Origin: an uncultured Bacteroidales bacterium
GTDB lineage: Bacteria > Bacteroidota > Bacteroidia > Bacteroidales > Bacteroidaceae
Assembly (NCBI GenBank): GCA_902801485.1
Contig: CADCIP010000016.1
Location: 30,314-94,313 of the forward strand
Direction of reading: 5' to 3'
Length of the DNA: 64,000 bases
In this document: positions 6,245 to 16,240 of the stretch, one piece after another
Numbering within the stretch: position 1 is the stretch's first letter
How the letters are laid out: every line of letters starts with the position of its first letter
Made by a program: the position numbers and the translations under genes
Notes under the pieces: generated by a model
What the model was told of the DNA's origin: nothing
Databases searched by the model: none
Seen by the model: only the letters and a program-made list of their open reading frames with translations

Positions 6245-8758
6245 ATGAGAAATCAGAAACATACCTTTTGGGGAGCCTTATCATTAGGGCTCCTCATGGT
6301 TTTTACGGTAGGGTGCAACAATCAGTCGGAACAGCAGGTGCAGGAGGCAATGGACTTCCTTTATGCCAGTATGCCCTTGCCCGATAGCGTGGATTATCCC
6401 CGTGAATTCTGGGAGGCAAATGTCAGGGCCACTTTAAAGGCCCGTCAGGAGATGCCTTGGGGCGAGAAGGTTCCCGAGCGCGAGTGGAAGCATTTTGTGC
6501 TTCCCCTGCGTGTCAATAACGAGAATCTGGACTCTGCCCGAATCGTTCTCTACGAAACCCTGAAGAACCGTGTAAAGGACAAGAATATGTACGATGCCGT
6601 TCTGGAGGTCAACCATTGGTGTCACGAGTTTGTCACATACGCTCCTTCCGACGGCCGTACCAAATCTCCCCTTGTTACCATGCGCTCCGCTACGGGTCGT
6701 TGCGGCGAGGAAAGCACGTTTACCGTTGCGGCACTCAGAGCTGTAGGCATTCCTGCCCGTCAGGTCTATACCCCACGCTGGGCGCATACCGATGACAACC
6801 ACGCTTGGGTAGAGGCTTGGGTAAACGGGCGCTGGTACTTCATGGGAGCCTGCGAACCCCTTCCCGTACTGAATATGGGTTGGTTCAACGAGCCCGCTTC
6901 CCGTGGTATGCTCATGCACACCAAGGTCTTTGGCAATTACAACGGACCCGAGGAAGTTGTGAGTCGCAACAATTGCTACACCGAGATTAACGTCACCAGC
7001 AACTATGCCGAGACAGATACCATCAATGTTAAGGTACTTAATGCCGAGGGTGCTCCGCTGCAGGATGCAAAGGTCGATTTCCGCCTGTACAACTATGCCG
7101 AGTTCTATACGCTGGTTTCCAAACAGTCCGATGCCAACGGACAGACTTGGTTGGGATGCGGCAAGGGTGACCTTGTTGTTTGGGTCAGCAAGGACGGATT
7201 GTTCGGTTTCGAGAAAGCCAGCGTAGGTCAGCAAGATACGGTAACGGTGGTAGTGGATAAGGACGACAGCTTTACGGGTGCATTTGACCTCGACCTTGTT
7301 CCTCCCGAATCTAAAGAGTACAAACCGGACCTCTCGGAGAGCCAGATACGGACAAACAGGCAACGTCTGCAGCGGGAAGACAGCCTGCGAAATGCTTATA
7401 TGGAGCAGACTTTCAGCAAGGAGGAAGACCTGAAGGACGCCCGTCAGAACTGGCAGGTAATAAAGGTATTCCAGTCTCACCATCTCGGCAAAGAGGTTAT
7501 CGCTACCTTACGGAAGAAGGACCTTTGCGATGTTTCTATGGAGGTACTGACTGATGCCGCTGATAACACGCCCTCGTCCGCTTCTCCCCTTTGGGAGCAG
7601 TATGTGCTGGCTCCACGTATCAGCAACGAGATGCTTACCCCTTACCGCAAAGTGCTGAGTCCTGTCTTTAAGGGTATGGAAGCTGCTGCTATTGCCCAAT
7701 GGGTGACAGACAGCATCAGCATAGACAATACACGCAATCCGCAGAAACTCTGCATGAGTCCCGAGGGTGTTTACCGCCATCGTACAACAGATGCCCACAG
7801 CCGCGATATCTTCTTTGTGGCTGCCTGCCGTAGTGCCGGTGTACCAGCCCGTATCGATGAGGTGACAGGTAAGGTGCAGATTTTGGCCTCACCCCAGCCC
7901 TCTCCTGTGGGAGAGGGAGAGCCAGAAGTCAAGGGGCAAGAGGTTTGGGTGGATGTCACCTTTGGTCAGGCCGTTCAGGAAACAGCGCCTCAGGGAACAC
8001 TCAGCCTTGCCTATTCCGATTTTGCCATCAAGGAGAATCCTTCTTATTATTCGCAATTCAGTCTCTCACGCCTTCAGAACGGGACCCTCGCCTTGCAGGA
8101 ATTCCCCGAGGAAGCCACCTGGAAAGATACCTTCGCCAATGGTGTGCAGATGGATGCAGGTCAGTATCTGCTGGTTTCAGGTACCCGTATGGCTGACGGT
8201 AGCGTACTGGCACATCTGGAGTTCTTTGGCCTGAAGGCTAATACAGCGCAGAAGCAAGTTCTCAAATTGCGCGACAATGCCGACGAATTGCGTGTGATAG
8301 GCAGCTTCAACTGCGAAAACTATTTCACCAACTACAAGGGAGTACACAAGACCTTGTTGGAGAGTACGGGCAGAGGTTATTATGTGGTAGCGCTGATTCG
8401 CGACAATCACGAACCCAGCACACATATTCTGCACGAATGCGAGGATGCCAACATCTACCTCTCCCAGTGGCCTCACCTCTTTGTCATGCTGTTCCCCACA
8501 CAGGAAGAGCTCCAGTCGTTCCGGTCACACCGCAAGGATTTCGACAGACTGCCCGACAACTTCATTTTCGGTGTAGCCGACCCGGAGACCATCGAGGCCA
8601 TGCACATTCAGGAACTCACACACGGCAGCCAGGAGTTACCTATCCTCATGATGGCCGACACCTTCAACCGCGTGGTTTGGTTCCATCAGGGATATACGAT
8701 AGGAATTGCAGATCAGATTATGAGTGTCATCCGACAGCTGACAATACACGAGAAATAG
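6245..8758 (+). CDS. Lipoprotein with two transglutaminase-like domains
   Basis: The 837-residue product begins with a lipoprotein signal (lipobox VFTVGC, Cys24). An ATG nine bases earlier, touching the GH125 stop, is also possible. Domain 1 (about 95-235) is a transglutaminase/protease-like fold with Cys153 in GRCGEE and His186 in DDNHAW. After a beta-sandwich-like middle part comes a second, similar segment (about 490-590) in which DAHSRDIFFVAACRSAGVPAR aligns with domain 1 but has Ala517 where Cys153 would be. The last 160 residues (LPILMMADTFNRVVWFHQGY) resemble a thioredoxin fold without CXXC. Such proteins accompany glycan-degrading loci in Bacteroidetes; the substrate is unknown. A palindrome copy lies inside domain 2. 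Its 3' end overlaps cutC on the other strand by 32 bases. Confidence 0.8.
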   Translation: MRNQKHTFWGALSLGLLMVFTVGCNNQSEQQVQEAMDFLYASMPLPDSVDYPREFWEANVRATLKARQEMPWGEKVPEREWKHFVLPLRVNNENLDSARIVLYETLKNRVKDKNMYDAVLEVNHWCHEFVTYAPSDGRTKSPLVTMRSATGRCGEESTFTVAALRAVGIPARQVYTPRWAHTDDNHAWVEAWVNGRWYFMGACEPLPVLNMGWFNEPASRGMLMHTKVFGNYNGPEEVVSRNNCYTEINVTSNYAETDTINVKVLNAEGAPLQDAKVDFRLYNYAEFYTLVSKQSDANGQTWLGCGKGDLVVWVSKDGLFGFEKASVGQQDTVTVVVDKDDSFTGAFDLDLVPPESKEYKPDLSESQIRTNRQRLQREDSLRNAYMEQTFSKEEDLKDARQNWQVIKVFQSHHLGKEVIATLRKKDLCDVSMEVLTDAADNTPSSASPLWEQYVLAPRISNEMLTPYRKVLSPVFKGMEAAAIAQWVTDSISIDNTRNPQKLCMSPEGVYRHRTTDAHSRDIFFVAACRSAGVPARIDEVTGKVQILASPQPSPVGEGEPEVKGQEVWVDVTFGQAVQETAPQGTLSLAYSDFAIKENPSYYSQFSLSRLQNGTLALQEFPEEATWKDTFANGVQMDAGQYLLVSGTRMADGSVLAHLEFFGLKANTAQKQVLKLRDNADELRVIGSFNCENYFTNYKGVHKTLLESTGRGYYVVALIRDNHEPSTHILHECEDANIYLSQWPHLFVMLFPTQEELQSFRSHRKDFDRLPDNFIFGVADPETIEAMHIQELTHGSQELPILMMADTFNRVVWFHQGYTIGIADQIMSVIRQLTIHEK
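7898..7916. repeat. Dispersed palindrome inside the transglutaminase-like gene
   Basis: CCCTCTCC-TGT-GGAGAGGG is translated within LASPQPSPVGEGEPE. It falls between the segment equivalent to the catalytic-Cys helix and the segment equivalent to the His strand of the second domain, in a likely surface loop. Confidence 0.8.
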
Positions 8759-9440
8759 TCTCGTGCACCATTACGGCATCGGTATGACCGTTCTTTCTAA
8801 GGGAGCCATGGATTTCTGTGGCTCCCGTTTCTATTATGATACGGGCAGCATTCTGGGGCGTCACACCTGCTCCCGGCATTATGCGGAAGTCACTTCCCCT
8901 AACGCCACAACCTTCCCGTGGTTCGAAGGTTTTGGTCTCAGCCACCAGTTCTCTCAGCAAACCGATTCCTTCTTCGGCCTTGGGAGCTAAGCCACTGGTT
9001 AGCAGACGGTCGCAACCCAGGGAATAGATTTCCAGCAACGATTCCTTAGGATTCTTGCACACATCAAAGGCACGATGGAAAGTAATGTGCATCCTGTCGC
9101 CTGCCGCTTCTACCATACGGTGGCAAGCCTGAATGTCTATGTCACCATTGGGTGTTAGCGCACCTATCACCACACCTTGGGCACCCAACTTACGAGCCAT
9201 CCCGATGTCGTAAATCATACAGTCCACCTCATCCTCGGAATACACAAAGTTGCCGCCACGGGGCCGGATAAGCACATGCGTGGTAATGCCGCTGTTCACA
9301 GCCAACTCTATCATGCCGGCCGATGGGGTAAGACCGTCCACATCAAGCGCCTGACACAACTCCACCCTGTGTGCGCCACCAGCTATTGCTGCACGCAGAC
9401 TGGGCAGGTCGGCACAACAAACTTCTAACTTAAAATCCAT
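8727..9440 (-). CDS. cutC: CutC family protein
   Basis: The 237-residue protein starts MDFKLEVCCADLPS and folds as a TIM barrel of the CutC family. RPRGGNFVYS, GVVIGALTPNGDID and ITFHRAFDV are family motifs. CutC was linked to copper homeostasis in E. coli, but its biochemical activity is still unsettled, so the name is by family only. I chose the ATG at 9440 because upstream codons would enter the promoter region; a TATTTTTG -7 element lies 22 bases before it. The gene is divergent from queA and its 3' end overlaps the transglutaminase-like gene by 32 bases on the opposite strand. Confidence 0.9.
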   Translation of the reverse strand: MDFKLEVCCADLPSLRAAIAGGAHRVELCQALDVDGLTPSAGMIELAVNSGITTHVLIRPRGGNFVYSEDEVDCMIYDIGMARKLGAQGVVIGALTPNGDIDIQACHRMVEAAGDRMHITFHRAFDVCKNPKESLLEIYSLGCDRLLTSGLAPKAEEGIGLLRELVAETKTFEPREGCGVRGSDFRIMPGAGVTPQNAARIIIETGATEIHGSLRKNGHTDAVMVHETISRVLSAVG

Positions 9441-9461
9441 GCTTTTTTTCTTTTTTGACTG

Positions 9462-9469
9462 CAAAAATA
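9462..9469 (-). promoter_or_regulatory. -7 element TATTTTTG for cutC
   Basis: On the minus strand TATTTTTG fits TAnnTTTG and lies 22 bases before the cutC ATG. It is packed back to back with the queA -7 element, so the two promoters share about 30 bp. Confidence 0.55.
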
Positions 9470-9482
9470 GCATTTTTATTTG

Positions 9483-9490
9483 TAATTTTG
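9483..9490 (+). promoter_or_regulatory. -7 element TAATTTTG for queA
   Basis: TAATTTTG fits TAnnTTTG and lies 16 bases before the queA ATG, giving a very short leader. A TTG lies upstream at 9456-9458, but at a longer spacing than usual. Confidence 0.6.
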
Positions 9491-9505
9491 CACAAAATTT
9501 GAAAA

Positions 9506-10821
<1,316 letters not shown>

Positions 10822-10825
<4 letters not shown>

Positions 10826-11337
10826 TAGCAGACGGAAAAGATAACAGTCAGGAGTTGTTCCCCGTTGTGGATGAGGAAGGCAATATCCTTTCAGCCGCCA
10901 CACGAGGCGAGTGTCATGGCGGCAGTATGTTGCTGCACCCCGTTGTACACCTTCATGTGTTTAATTCCCAAGGGGAGTTGTACCTTCAGAAACGTCCGGC
11001 TTGGAAAGATATCCAGCCCGACAAGTGGGATACAGCTGTTGGCGGACACGTAGATTTGGGCGAGAGTATTCATCAGGCACTCCTTCGCGAAGTGCGGGAG
11101 GAGTTGGGCATTACCGATTTCGAGCCGCAAGCCCTACCCCATTACGTCTTTCAGTCTGAACGCGAGCGTGAACTGGTCTTTCCCTTCCGCACTATATACG
11201 ATGGCGCCATCCATCCCAGTAAAGAGACAGACGGCGGTCGTTTCTGGTCTATCCCAGAGATAGAAGCCTCCTTAGGCAAAGACGTTTTCACCCCCAACTT
11301 CGAAAGCGAATACCAAAAGGTAATAAAGTCTCACTAA
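10822..11337 (+). CDS. NUDIX hydrolase (isopentenyl-diphosphate-isomerase-like type)
   Basis: The 171-residue protein has a complete NUDIX box at about residues 74-96: GGHVDLGESI... then REVREELGI, fitting GX5EX7REUXEEXGU. The order of segments (FPVVDEEGNILSAATRGE at the start, HLHVFNSQGELYLQKRP before the box) is that of the Idi/YfcD-like NUDIX group. These proteins hydrolyse nucleoside-diphosphate-linked compounds or isomerise isopentenyl diphosphate; the substrate cannot be read from the sequence. It overlaps the queA stop by four bases, so the two are co-translated. No further gene follows on this strand; GH106 converges on it from the right. Confidence 0.88.
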
Positions 11338-11399
11338 AAGTGTAGCAAGAACCTATCACTTCAGGTAGAGTTCAGAGCGTAGAGGTTAAAGCCAAAGAG

Positions 11400-14300
11400 T
11401 CATTTTACTGCTTTCTGAAGTTTAAGAATTGTTTTAACCTGGGGTTGTATGGTGACGGGACCCATTAAACCGGCTGGCTGTAATGGACTGTCGGCATTCC
11501 AATGCTTCCACGTTGCCGTACCTAACTTCTCCGCTTGGGGTTGCTCATCACCAATAAGCCGGTTGACCCAAGGATTGCTGACGGTTACTTCCAACAGGTT
11601 TTCGCCCGCTTGCGCTGCATCACCGATAAAGAGACGGTACGGAGCTTTCCATGCAGTTCCCAAAGAATGTCCATTAAGACGGACGGATGCTATGACACCT
11701 ACATTACCCAAATTGAGCTGCAGCTCTGTACCCTGCTGAAGATACTTCTTGGGAATATTAAATCGTTTGGTATATACAGCAGTACCGGCAAAGTAGCGGA
11801 TGCCAGGGACGGTTGACTTGCTAAAGGAATAAAGACTGTCGAACACAGCTGTTTCCGGAGCCATCCTTCCCGGTTGGAAGGTAACATCCCAGGATCCTGC
11901 CAGAGTAATCGGTTGGGGAACAGACTTCACGCGTGCACTGTAGACATTACCTGATGCCGTACGAACGGTTTGTGTACCTGACTTGGTAGTTGTCCAAACG
12001 AAGTTTTCGTCCTTGAGAACTAAGGTTCCATCATTGCCATGATAGGTAAAGTCCACCTGTGCACCTTCCCTGATTTCGCGTTCGACGACTATCCCTTCTG
12101 TCTCGTAGGTGAGGCGGAGTAATTTGTTCTGTCCATAGACGGGGGTGCCTGCCAGCTCGTCGTTTACAGAAAGGACATACTTACCCTCATCAATGCACTT
12201 CTGCAAGTTGCTGATGACATTAACAGGTTTCTGCGGACGCTGACTGTCGAAATTGGAAGGGATAGGACCGTAAAAAGCACGTGCCACCTTGAGTTCTCCC
12301 TTTTCGTGAGCCTCGGGTATCTGAATGCGTGCATTCTCGGGAGAATAGGCAGTAAGCTCTTTGCCATCCAGCGTATAGTGGATAACCAGTGTCTTGACCT
12401 GTCCGAAGCAGGGATCGCCACCCAGGGTTCCGTTGTCGCTCTGTATATCGAGTTTATTGTCGCGAACCTTGCCGGCAACCAAATCAGTTACATCATTGAT
12501 TCCATGCGGAAGGAAGGCTCCGTACTCGGCTCGGGTGATGGTGAGGTTAGGAACAGGAACTTCTCTGGCATCGTCGTAAAGGGTATTGACGTCAGTCACA
12601 CAGGCATCAGTCTCTGCAGAAGAAGGACGGAAGATGATGAAAGCGCTCTGTTCGGGTTCGAAGTGGAGGTCTACCAACGTTCCATATTCGCCCTTTCTGT
12701 AGGGAATAGCAGCAATCTGTCCCGTCTGGGCATCCCAGCGCTCGGGAACCATTCCCTGAACACGGAACTCGCAGGTCTCATTACGGTATTGTTTCTCGGG
12801 ATTAGCCACGAAATAGATTTCTCCCTCGGGACAGGAACGATGGATAAAGCGAAGGTCCTGTCCTGTGGTGCCGGGACGGAAATCAGGTTTAACCTGCAGT
12901 TTCTGTAAAGCCTCAGAAACAGTAATATCCTTGACTAACCCCTTATCCCATAATTCTTTAGCCAGTTGTTCTACCTGGTCATCACACGTGGGGTAATCCT
13001 CCAAACTGGGTGACTTGGCAGGACGGGGACCGATGATGGTTGCACCCTGAAGTGCCAACCGGTGAAGGATACGCAATGTCTTGGGTGTCATCCACGAGGT
13101 ATCGAACAGCGTAAGCAGACGATACTCACCGCCGCTACGGGTGATGAGCCGTCCGTTGCGCACCTGCAGCTGGGCCATCTGATCTGTCCATATCTCATCG
13201 TAGTCGTAGCCAAGGTCCTTAATGTCCTTGCGGCTGCAGCCGTCATTGGGCGATACCTCGCCTACATAGACTAACACGTCACCGACAAAACGTCCCTGTT
13301 GGAGCAAGTATTGCGAACGTGTTACATATTTCATATAAGGTATGGCAGCATCCCATAATGTGTTGAGCCGGTTAAAATGTGAGCCAAACTCTCCGAGTGT
13401 GTAACCGGGTCCTTTGTCATTCGGCTGATGAACGAAGGTGTGGAAGATATAGTGGTTGATACCATCGGTCCATGCCATATCACCCAATGCCTTCATTTTA
13501 GCAGGACTTCCGTCCCAACCGGCCTGGTCGCTTCCCGCGGTGAAGGATTCGGCACCTACTACAGTGTTTCCGTTGATATGGGCAATGGAAGCTGCCGTCT
13601 TGGTTGAGGAGGGCATAGCTACATTTCCCATCCAGAATTCACCCATTACAATATCAGAACTGGCACCGACTTCCATATCGTTGAATGGCCCTGTATAAGG
13701 CTCTACAGAGTATTTAAGTCCATTCTGGTGGCAAAGTTCACTGAACCGGTCGTAATAGTTGGCAGCCATCAGATCATTGACAGTCTTGCGCAGGTCCCAC
13801 AAGAAACGTTCGCTCTGCTCGCTGCTTCCTACATAGAAACCGGCTATAGCAGGGAAATACAATAGAGGGTTATAGCCACGCAGTCGCTGAAACTCCTGGT
13901 CGAAACCATCCGTCCAGTTTCCGCATCCTACTTCATAGCTATCCACCAGGCAATTGGTTAGAGCTGTACCAACCAACGGGCCCAAATAGTCCAGAATAGG
14001 TTGGACACCATCCTTCCAATACTGGTCGAGCGCCTTGCGACTCATCTTGTCCACCTCGAGTCCACCACCTGTGGCAGCCGTTGAGGGATGACTTTTCTCC
14101 CCTGTTGTGGTGTGACCCATACGAAGAACTATCCATTCTCCCACTGGCGCCTGCCAAGTAAGATTGCCGTCTGCATCCATCAGGTTGGTGAGGTTCTGAA
14201 TATCGGAAATTCTGACAACCTCCTCATCCTTCACGACCTCAGGCTTGGGCATTAGGATATTGGGATAGCTGTTGGAACCAAGGCTTTTGATTACATAATC

Positions 14301-14825
14301 AGTAATCTTGCGGTCGGAAATTGGCCGGGGGAAAGCCAGGACAACAATATCATTGTACCAGTCATGCTGTGCCTTAGGTTGCTCCAAACGTATAGTCTGT
14401 TTCTTGCCGGAACCCGTCAGATGCGTTTCTGTCCAGACAACACGCTGCATGCTTTGTTCCGGCTTCACCCAAAAACCGCCACTGCTGGACCAACCAGGAC
14501 CATTATGGAAGCATAGTTCCATACCCAAACGCTTTGCCTCGATAGCTGCCCATTTGAAGAGCTCAAGCCACTCAGATGAGAGATATTTGGCTGTACCTTC
14601 AGGGTAACCGTACCCTACATTGAAAATCTGGGCCTCGTGGTATCCTGCCCGACTCATAGCCTCCAGGTCGGCGGTAATACCTTCACGGGTTACATTACAA
14701 TCCAGCCAGTGCCACCATGTGCAGGGACGGCTTAGGGGAGAACCCTCGTTCCACTTTTCGAGGGACTGGGCACAAACGGTCATACAGACAGAAAGCAATA
14801 CGGAAAAGAGAACCTTTTTCTTCAT
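11400..14825 (-). CDS. GH106 alpha-L-rhamnosidase-like protein
   Basis: The 1141-residue protein has a signal peptide ending near CAQS and opens with RPCTWWHWLDCNVTREGI, followed by DLEAMSRAGYHEAQIFNVGY, which is typical of glycoside hydrolase family 106 (alpha-L-rhamnosidases acting on pectin side chains and other rhamnose glycans). The central VMGEFWMGN and VVGAESFTAG segments hold conserved glutamates that are candidate catalytic residues. The C-terminal 170 residues (VTFQPGRMAPE..., LNLGNVGVIASVRLNGH, LLEVTVSNPWVNRLIG) form a GH2-like galactose-binding beta-sandwich. It stands alone, with its own -7 element, so its partners for rhamnoside use are elsewhere. The exact linkage is unknown. 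Confidence 0.85.
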   Translation of the reverse strand: MKKKVLFSVLLSVCMTVCAQSLEKWNEGSPLSRPCTWWHWLDCNVTREGITADLEAMSRAGYHEAQIFNVGYGYPEGTAKYLSSEWLELFKWAAIEAKRLGMELCFHNGPGWSSSGGFWVKPEQSMQRVVWTETHLTGSGKKQTIRLEQPKAQHDWYNDIVVLAFPRPISDRKITDYVIKSLGSNSYPNILMPKPEVVKDEEVVRISDIQNLTNLMDADGNLTWQAPVGEWIVLRMGHTTTGEKSHPSTAATGGGLEVDKMSRKALDQYWKDGVQPILDYLGPLVGTALTNCLVDSYEVGCGNWTDGFDQEFQRLRGYNPLLYFPAIAGFYVGSSEQSERFLWDLRKTVNDLMAANYYDRFSELCHQNGLKYSVEPYTGPFNDMEVGASSDIVMGEFWMGNVAMPSSTKTAASIAHINGNTVVGAESFTAGSDQAGWDGSPAKMKALGDMAWTDGINHYIFHTFVHQPNDKGPGYTLGEFGSHFNRLNTLWDAAIPYMKYVTRSQYLLQQGRFVGDVLVYVGEVSPNDGCSRKDIKDLGYDYDEIWTDQMAQLQVRNGRLITRSGGEYRLLTLFDTSWMTPKTLRILHRLALQGATIIGPRPAKSPSLEDYPTCDDQVEQLAKELWDKGLVKDITVSEALQKLQVKPDFRPGTTGQDLRFIHRSCPEGEIYFVANPEKQYRNETCEFRVQGMVPERWDAQTGQIAAIPYRKGEYGTLVDLHFEPEQSAFIIFRPSSAETDACVTDVNTLYDDAREVPVPNLTITRAEYGAFLPHGINDVTDLVAGKVRDNKLDIQSDNGTLGGDPCFGQVKTLVIHYTLDGKELTAYSPENARIQIPEAHEKGELKVARAFYGPIPSNFDSQRPQKPVNVISNLQKCIDEGKYVLSVNDELAGTPVYGQNKLLRLTYETEGIVVEREIREGAQVDFTYHGNDGTLVLKDENFVWTTTKSGTQTVRTASGNVYSARVKSVPQPITLAGSWDVTFQPGRMAPETAVFDSLYSFSKSTVPGIRYFAGTAVYTKRFNIPKKYLQQGTELQLNLGNVGVIASVRLNGHSLGTAWKAPYRLFIGDAAQAGENLLEVTVSNPWVNRLIGDEQPQAEKLGTATWKHWNADSPLQPAGLMGPVTIQPQVKTILKLQKAVK

Positions 14826-14855
14826 AATAAAAACAATATGATATGATTAATACTG

Positions 14856-14863
14856 CAAAAATA
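14856..14863 (-). promoter_or_regulatory. -7 element TATTTTTG for GH106
   Basis: On the minus strand TATTTTTG fits TAnnTTTG and lies 31 bases before the GH106 ATG, in an AT-rich gap. Confidence 0.5.
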
Positions 14864-14945
14864 CTGTATTAACGCCTTTGCGCCTTTAAATAATTGACAT
14901 TTTGGCTACACAAAATGACATAAGGCACTTAGACCAACAAGTCAG

Positions 14946-16238
14946 TTAATCAGCTAAAGTGAAGGGAGTGGTATATGTTGTGCGAATACGCCACTGATCG
15001 GGATATAAATTATTGATGCGATTACCAACACACTTGCCAGGACCAAGGACATAGCCTTTATAACAGAGCAGGACCATCCCCCTTGGTGCCGGAACCCGGA
15101 CGGCTTCACGACGTAGATATTGCAGAGCCTCGTTGTAATTGAGTTCCACGCGAGGGGTGTCTGGGTCTGTAGTGAAGGCGGGAGGAAGGACATTGAGAGT
15201 GCAGCCTCTTCTACCCCCTCCCAAGGAGGTAAAAACATCCTCAAGACGACCTAATCCTTCACCCCTCCTTGGGAGGGGACGGGGGAGGCTTGTTTTTCGG
15301 ATGGCGGCACAATAGAAGCCTTCTCCCCTATCGCGACCGGGCAGAAAATGACGTTCCTCCAAGAGTTCACCTCCAAGGGTATCGCAAATCCAACGGACAT
15401 TGTCTTCGTCCTCGAAATGGTTGAAGGTACAGGTGCTGTAGATAAGCAGAGCGCCGGGCTTGAGCACATGCCAGATGTCGTGCATAATCTCGCGCTGACG
15501 CTGCCAGCAGCGTTCAACATTCTCAAGGTTCCAATCCTTTATGGCTACCTCGTCCTTACGGAACATCCCCTCACCAGAGCAGGGTACATCGGTCACCAAC
15601 AAATCAAAAGTATCAGAGAAAGCAGCAAAATCGGCAGGATAGTTCTGTGTTACAAAACAGCGGACCGGATATTCTCCTTCTGCCATGCGTGTCCATTTCT
15701 GTATATTCTCTGATAGCACCTGTGCCCGTTTGGGCATGGGCTCATTGCAGACAAGCACAGAACCTTCGGGCAATATACCCGCTAACAAAGTACTTTTGCC
15801 GCCAGGGGCAGCACAAAGGTCTAAAGCAACAAGGGGAGCCCCCTCCCCGCTCCCCCTTTGGGGGAGTGAACATTGACAGTTGACAGTTGCCTGTTGGCTA
15901 TTTGAATCATGAATCATGAAACTTGGATCCTGAATCATATACTTGCGGAGGAGTTCCGCAATGTACATGGAGGAAGCTTCCTGCACGTAATAGGCACCAG
16001 CATGTAGCAGGGGATCGAAGGTGAAAGCCGGACGGTCGCTCAGATAATAGGCATCGGGGCACCAAGGCACAGCCTCCGCGCGTACATTATTATTTATAAT
16101 AAGGGACTTTCCCTTGCGAGGATTCAGTCGGACAGAAACTTCAGGCTCTGTTTCCATAAGGGCATGGCACAAGGAGCCTGCAGTATCATTACCATACTGC
16201 TCTTGCATCATACGGACAAAATCCTGCGGCAACTGCAT
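14946..16238 (-). CDS. rRNA (cytosine-C5) methyltransferase, NOL1/NOP2/Sun family
   Basis: This 430-residue enzyme resembles RsmF-type rRNA m5C methyltransferases. It has the AdoMet-binding ALDLCAAPGGKSTLLAG, the catalytic-cysteine motif VTDVPCSGEGMFRKD and the second cysteine motif IYSTCTFNHFEDEDNV. The C-terminal part (YNEALQYLRREAVRVPAPRG...) is the usual RNA-binding extension. Two segments are repeat-derived: about residues 111-135 just before the AdoMet motif (IHDSNSQQATVNCQCSLPQRGSGEG region) and about 314-345 (LPRPLPRRGEG...SLGGGRRG). Both keep the frame and fall between conserved blocks. It starts two bases after thyA stops, so thyA and this gene are one transcript, behind folA. Confidence 0.88.
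   Translation of the reverse strand: MQLPQDFVRMMQEQYGNDTAGSLCHALMETEPEVSVRLNPRKGKSLIINNNVRAEAVPWCPDAYYLSDRPAFTFDPLLHAGAYYVQEASSMYIAELLRKYMIQDPSFMIHDSNSQQATVNCQCSLPQRGSGEGAPLVALDLCAAPGGKSTLLAGILPEGSVLVCNEPMPKRAQVLSENIQKWTRMAEGEYPVRCFVTQNYPADFAAFSDTFDLLVTDVPCSGEGMFRKDEVAIKDWNLENVERCWQRQREIMHDIWHVLKPGALLIYSTCTFNHFEDEDNVRWICDTLGGELLEERHFLPGRDRGEGFYCAAIRKTSLPRPLPRRGEGLGRLEDVFTSLGGGRRGCTLNVLPPAFTTDPDTPRVELNYNEALQYLRREAVRVPAPRGMVLLCYKGYVLGPGKCVGNRINNLYPDQWRIRTTYTTPFTLAD
15212..15285. repeat. Two palindrome copies inside the rRNA methyltransferase gene
   Basis: A first copy (CCCCCTCCCAAGGAGG, about 15213-15228) and a second (CCCCTCCTTGGGAGGGG, about 15262-15278, with an extra GACGGGGGAGG) lie about 50 bp apart. 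On the coding strand they give LPRPLPRRGEG and SLGGGRRG. Confidence 0.75.
15850..15866. repeat. Dispersed palindrome with flanking short repeats inside the methyltransferase gene
   Basis: The perfect core CTCCCCCTTTGGGGGAG is followed (15873-15945) by duplicated ACAGTTG and GAATCAT words. Together they encode an insert directly before the AdoMet-binding motif. The same 17-bp core occurs at 45072-45088 in rluB. Confidence 0.85.
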
Positions 16239-16240
16239 CC

